A stretch of 14,428 nucleotides of DNA from Limosilactobacillus antri DSM 16041 (GTDB lineage: Bacteria > Bacillota > Bacilli > Lactobacillales > Lactobacillaceae), in NCBI RefSeq assembly GCF_000160835.1, contig NZ_GG700734.1, positions 141,409-155,836 on the forward strand, given 5' to 3'. Below are positions 14,402-14,428 of this stretch, one piece after another; position 1 is the stretch's first letter; every line of letters starts with the position of its first letter. A program made the translations under genes and the position numbers. The notes beneath the pieces were generated by a model that was not told where the DNA came from, searched no databases, and saw only the letters and a program-made list of their open reading frames with translations.

Positions 14402-14428
14402 CAAAAAAAGCCGCTCGAGAAAATCCCG
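14402..14428. terminator. Possible left arm of a terminator cut by the window edge
   Basis: AAAAAAAGCCGCTCGAG just after the stop codon looks like the A-run and first arm of a bidirectional terminator. The partner arm would lie beyond the window, so this cannot be confirmed. Confidence 0.3.

Overview
The window looks like chromosome of a lactobacillus, most likely the Limosilactobacillus (reuteri/fermentum/mucosae) group. Pointers are a KxYKxGKxW-type signal peptide, surface proteins built from ~115-residue repeats with RPDV...SGF...SRY(S/T) motifs (the 'RDV' repeats described in L. reuteri glucansucrases), strong AGGAGG-type ribosome binding sites, and moderate-to-high GC that rises toward the right end. 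Species assignment is inference. No rRNA, tRNA, CRISPR array, insertion sequence or phage gene was found.

Left part (1-1445): a lone AAA/ORC-type ATPase on the minus strand, then a 256-base intergenic region with the control region of the next operon: a cre-like site, an extended -10 promoter and a perfect 18-bp palindrome at the predicted start of transcription.

Catabolic cassette (1446-5490): GntR/UTRA regulator, ADP-ribosylglycohydrolase-family hydrolase, NCS1-family nucleobase/nucleoside permease and PfkB kinase, spaced 15 nt, 21 nt and -8 nt and closed by a hairpin terminator. The set parallels the uncharacterised E. coli yegTUVW genes with another transporter class. The simplest model is regulated uptake, phosphorylation and N-glycosidic cleavage of a nucleoside-like compound, order and substrate unknown.

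Middle (5491-7893): an alpha/beta-hydrolase esterase with its own promoter and terminator, a 446-base stretch with an orphan promoter and remnants of very small reading frames, a small conserved cytosolic protein of unknown function, and a convergent minus-strand membrane protein with an acidic/serine-rich linker.

Right part (7894-14428): two paralogous secreted wall proteins flank an ornithine-cyclodeaminase-family dehydrogenase. The first is signal peptide + five RDV repeats + L,D-transpeptidase; the second is signal peptide + CAP domain + four RDV repeats. Both reading frames are broken just behind the signal peptide: the first by a frame change at a run of seven G, the second by one in-frame TAA. 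The rest of each frame (about 2.3 kb) is clean. The two lesions, the hypermutable G tract, the shared repeat block, and a 109-nt imperfect hairpin after the first gene are the most interesting features. Phase variation, recent gene decay and sequencing error all remain possible.
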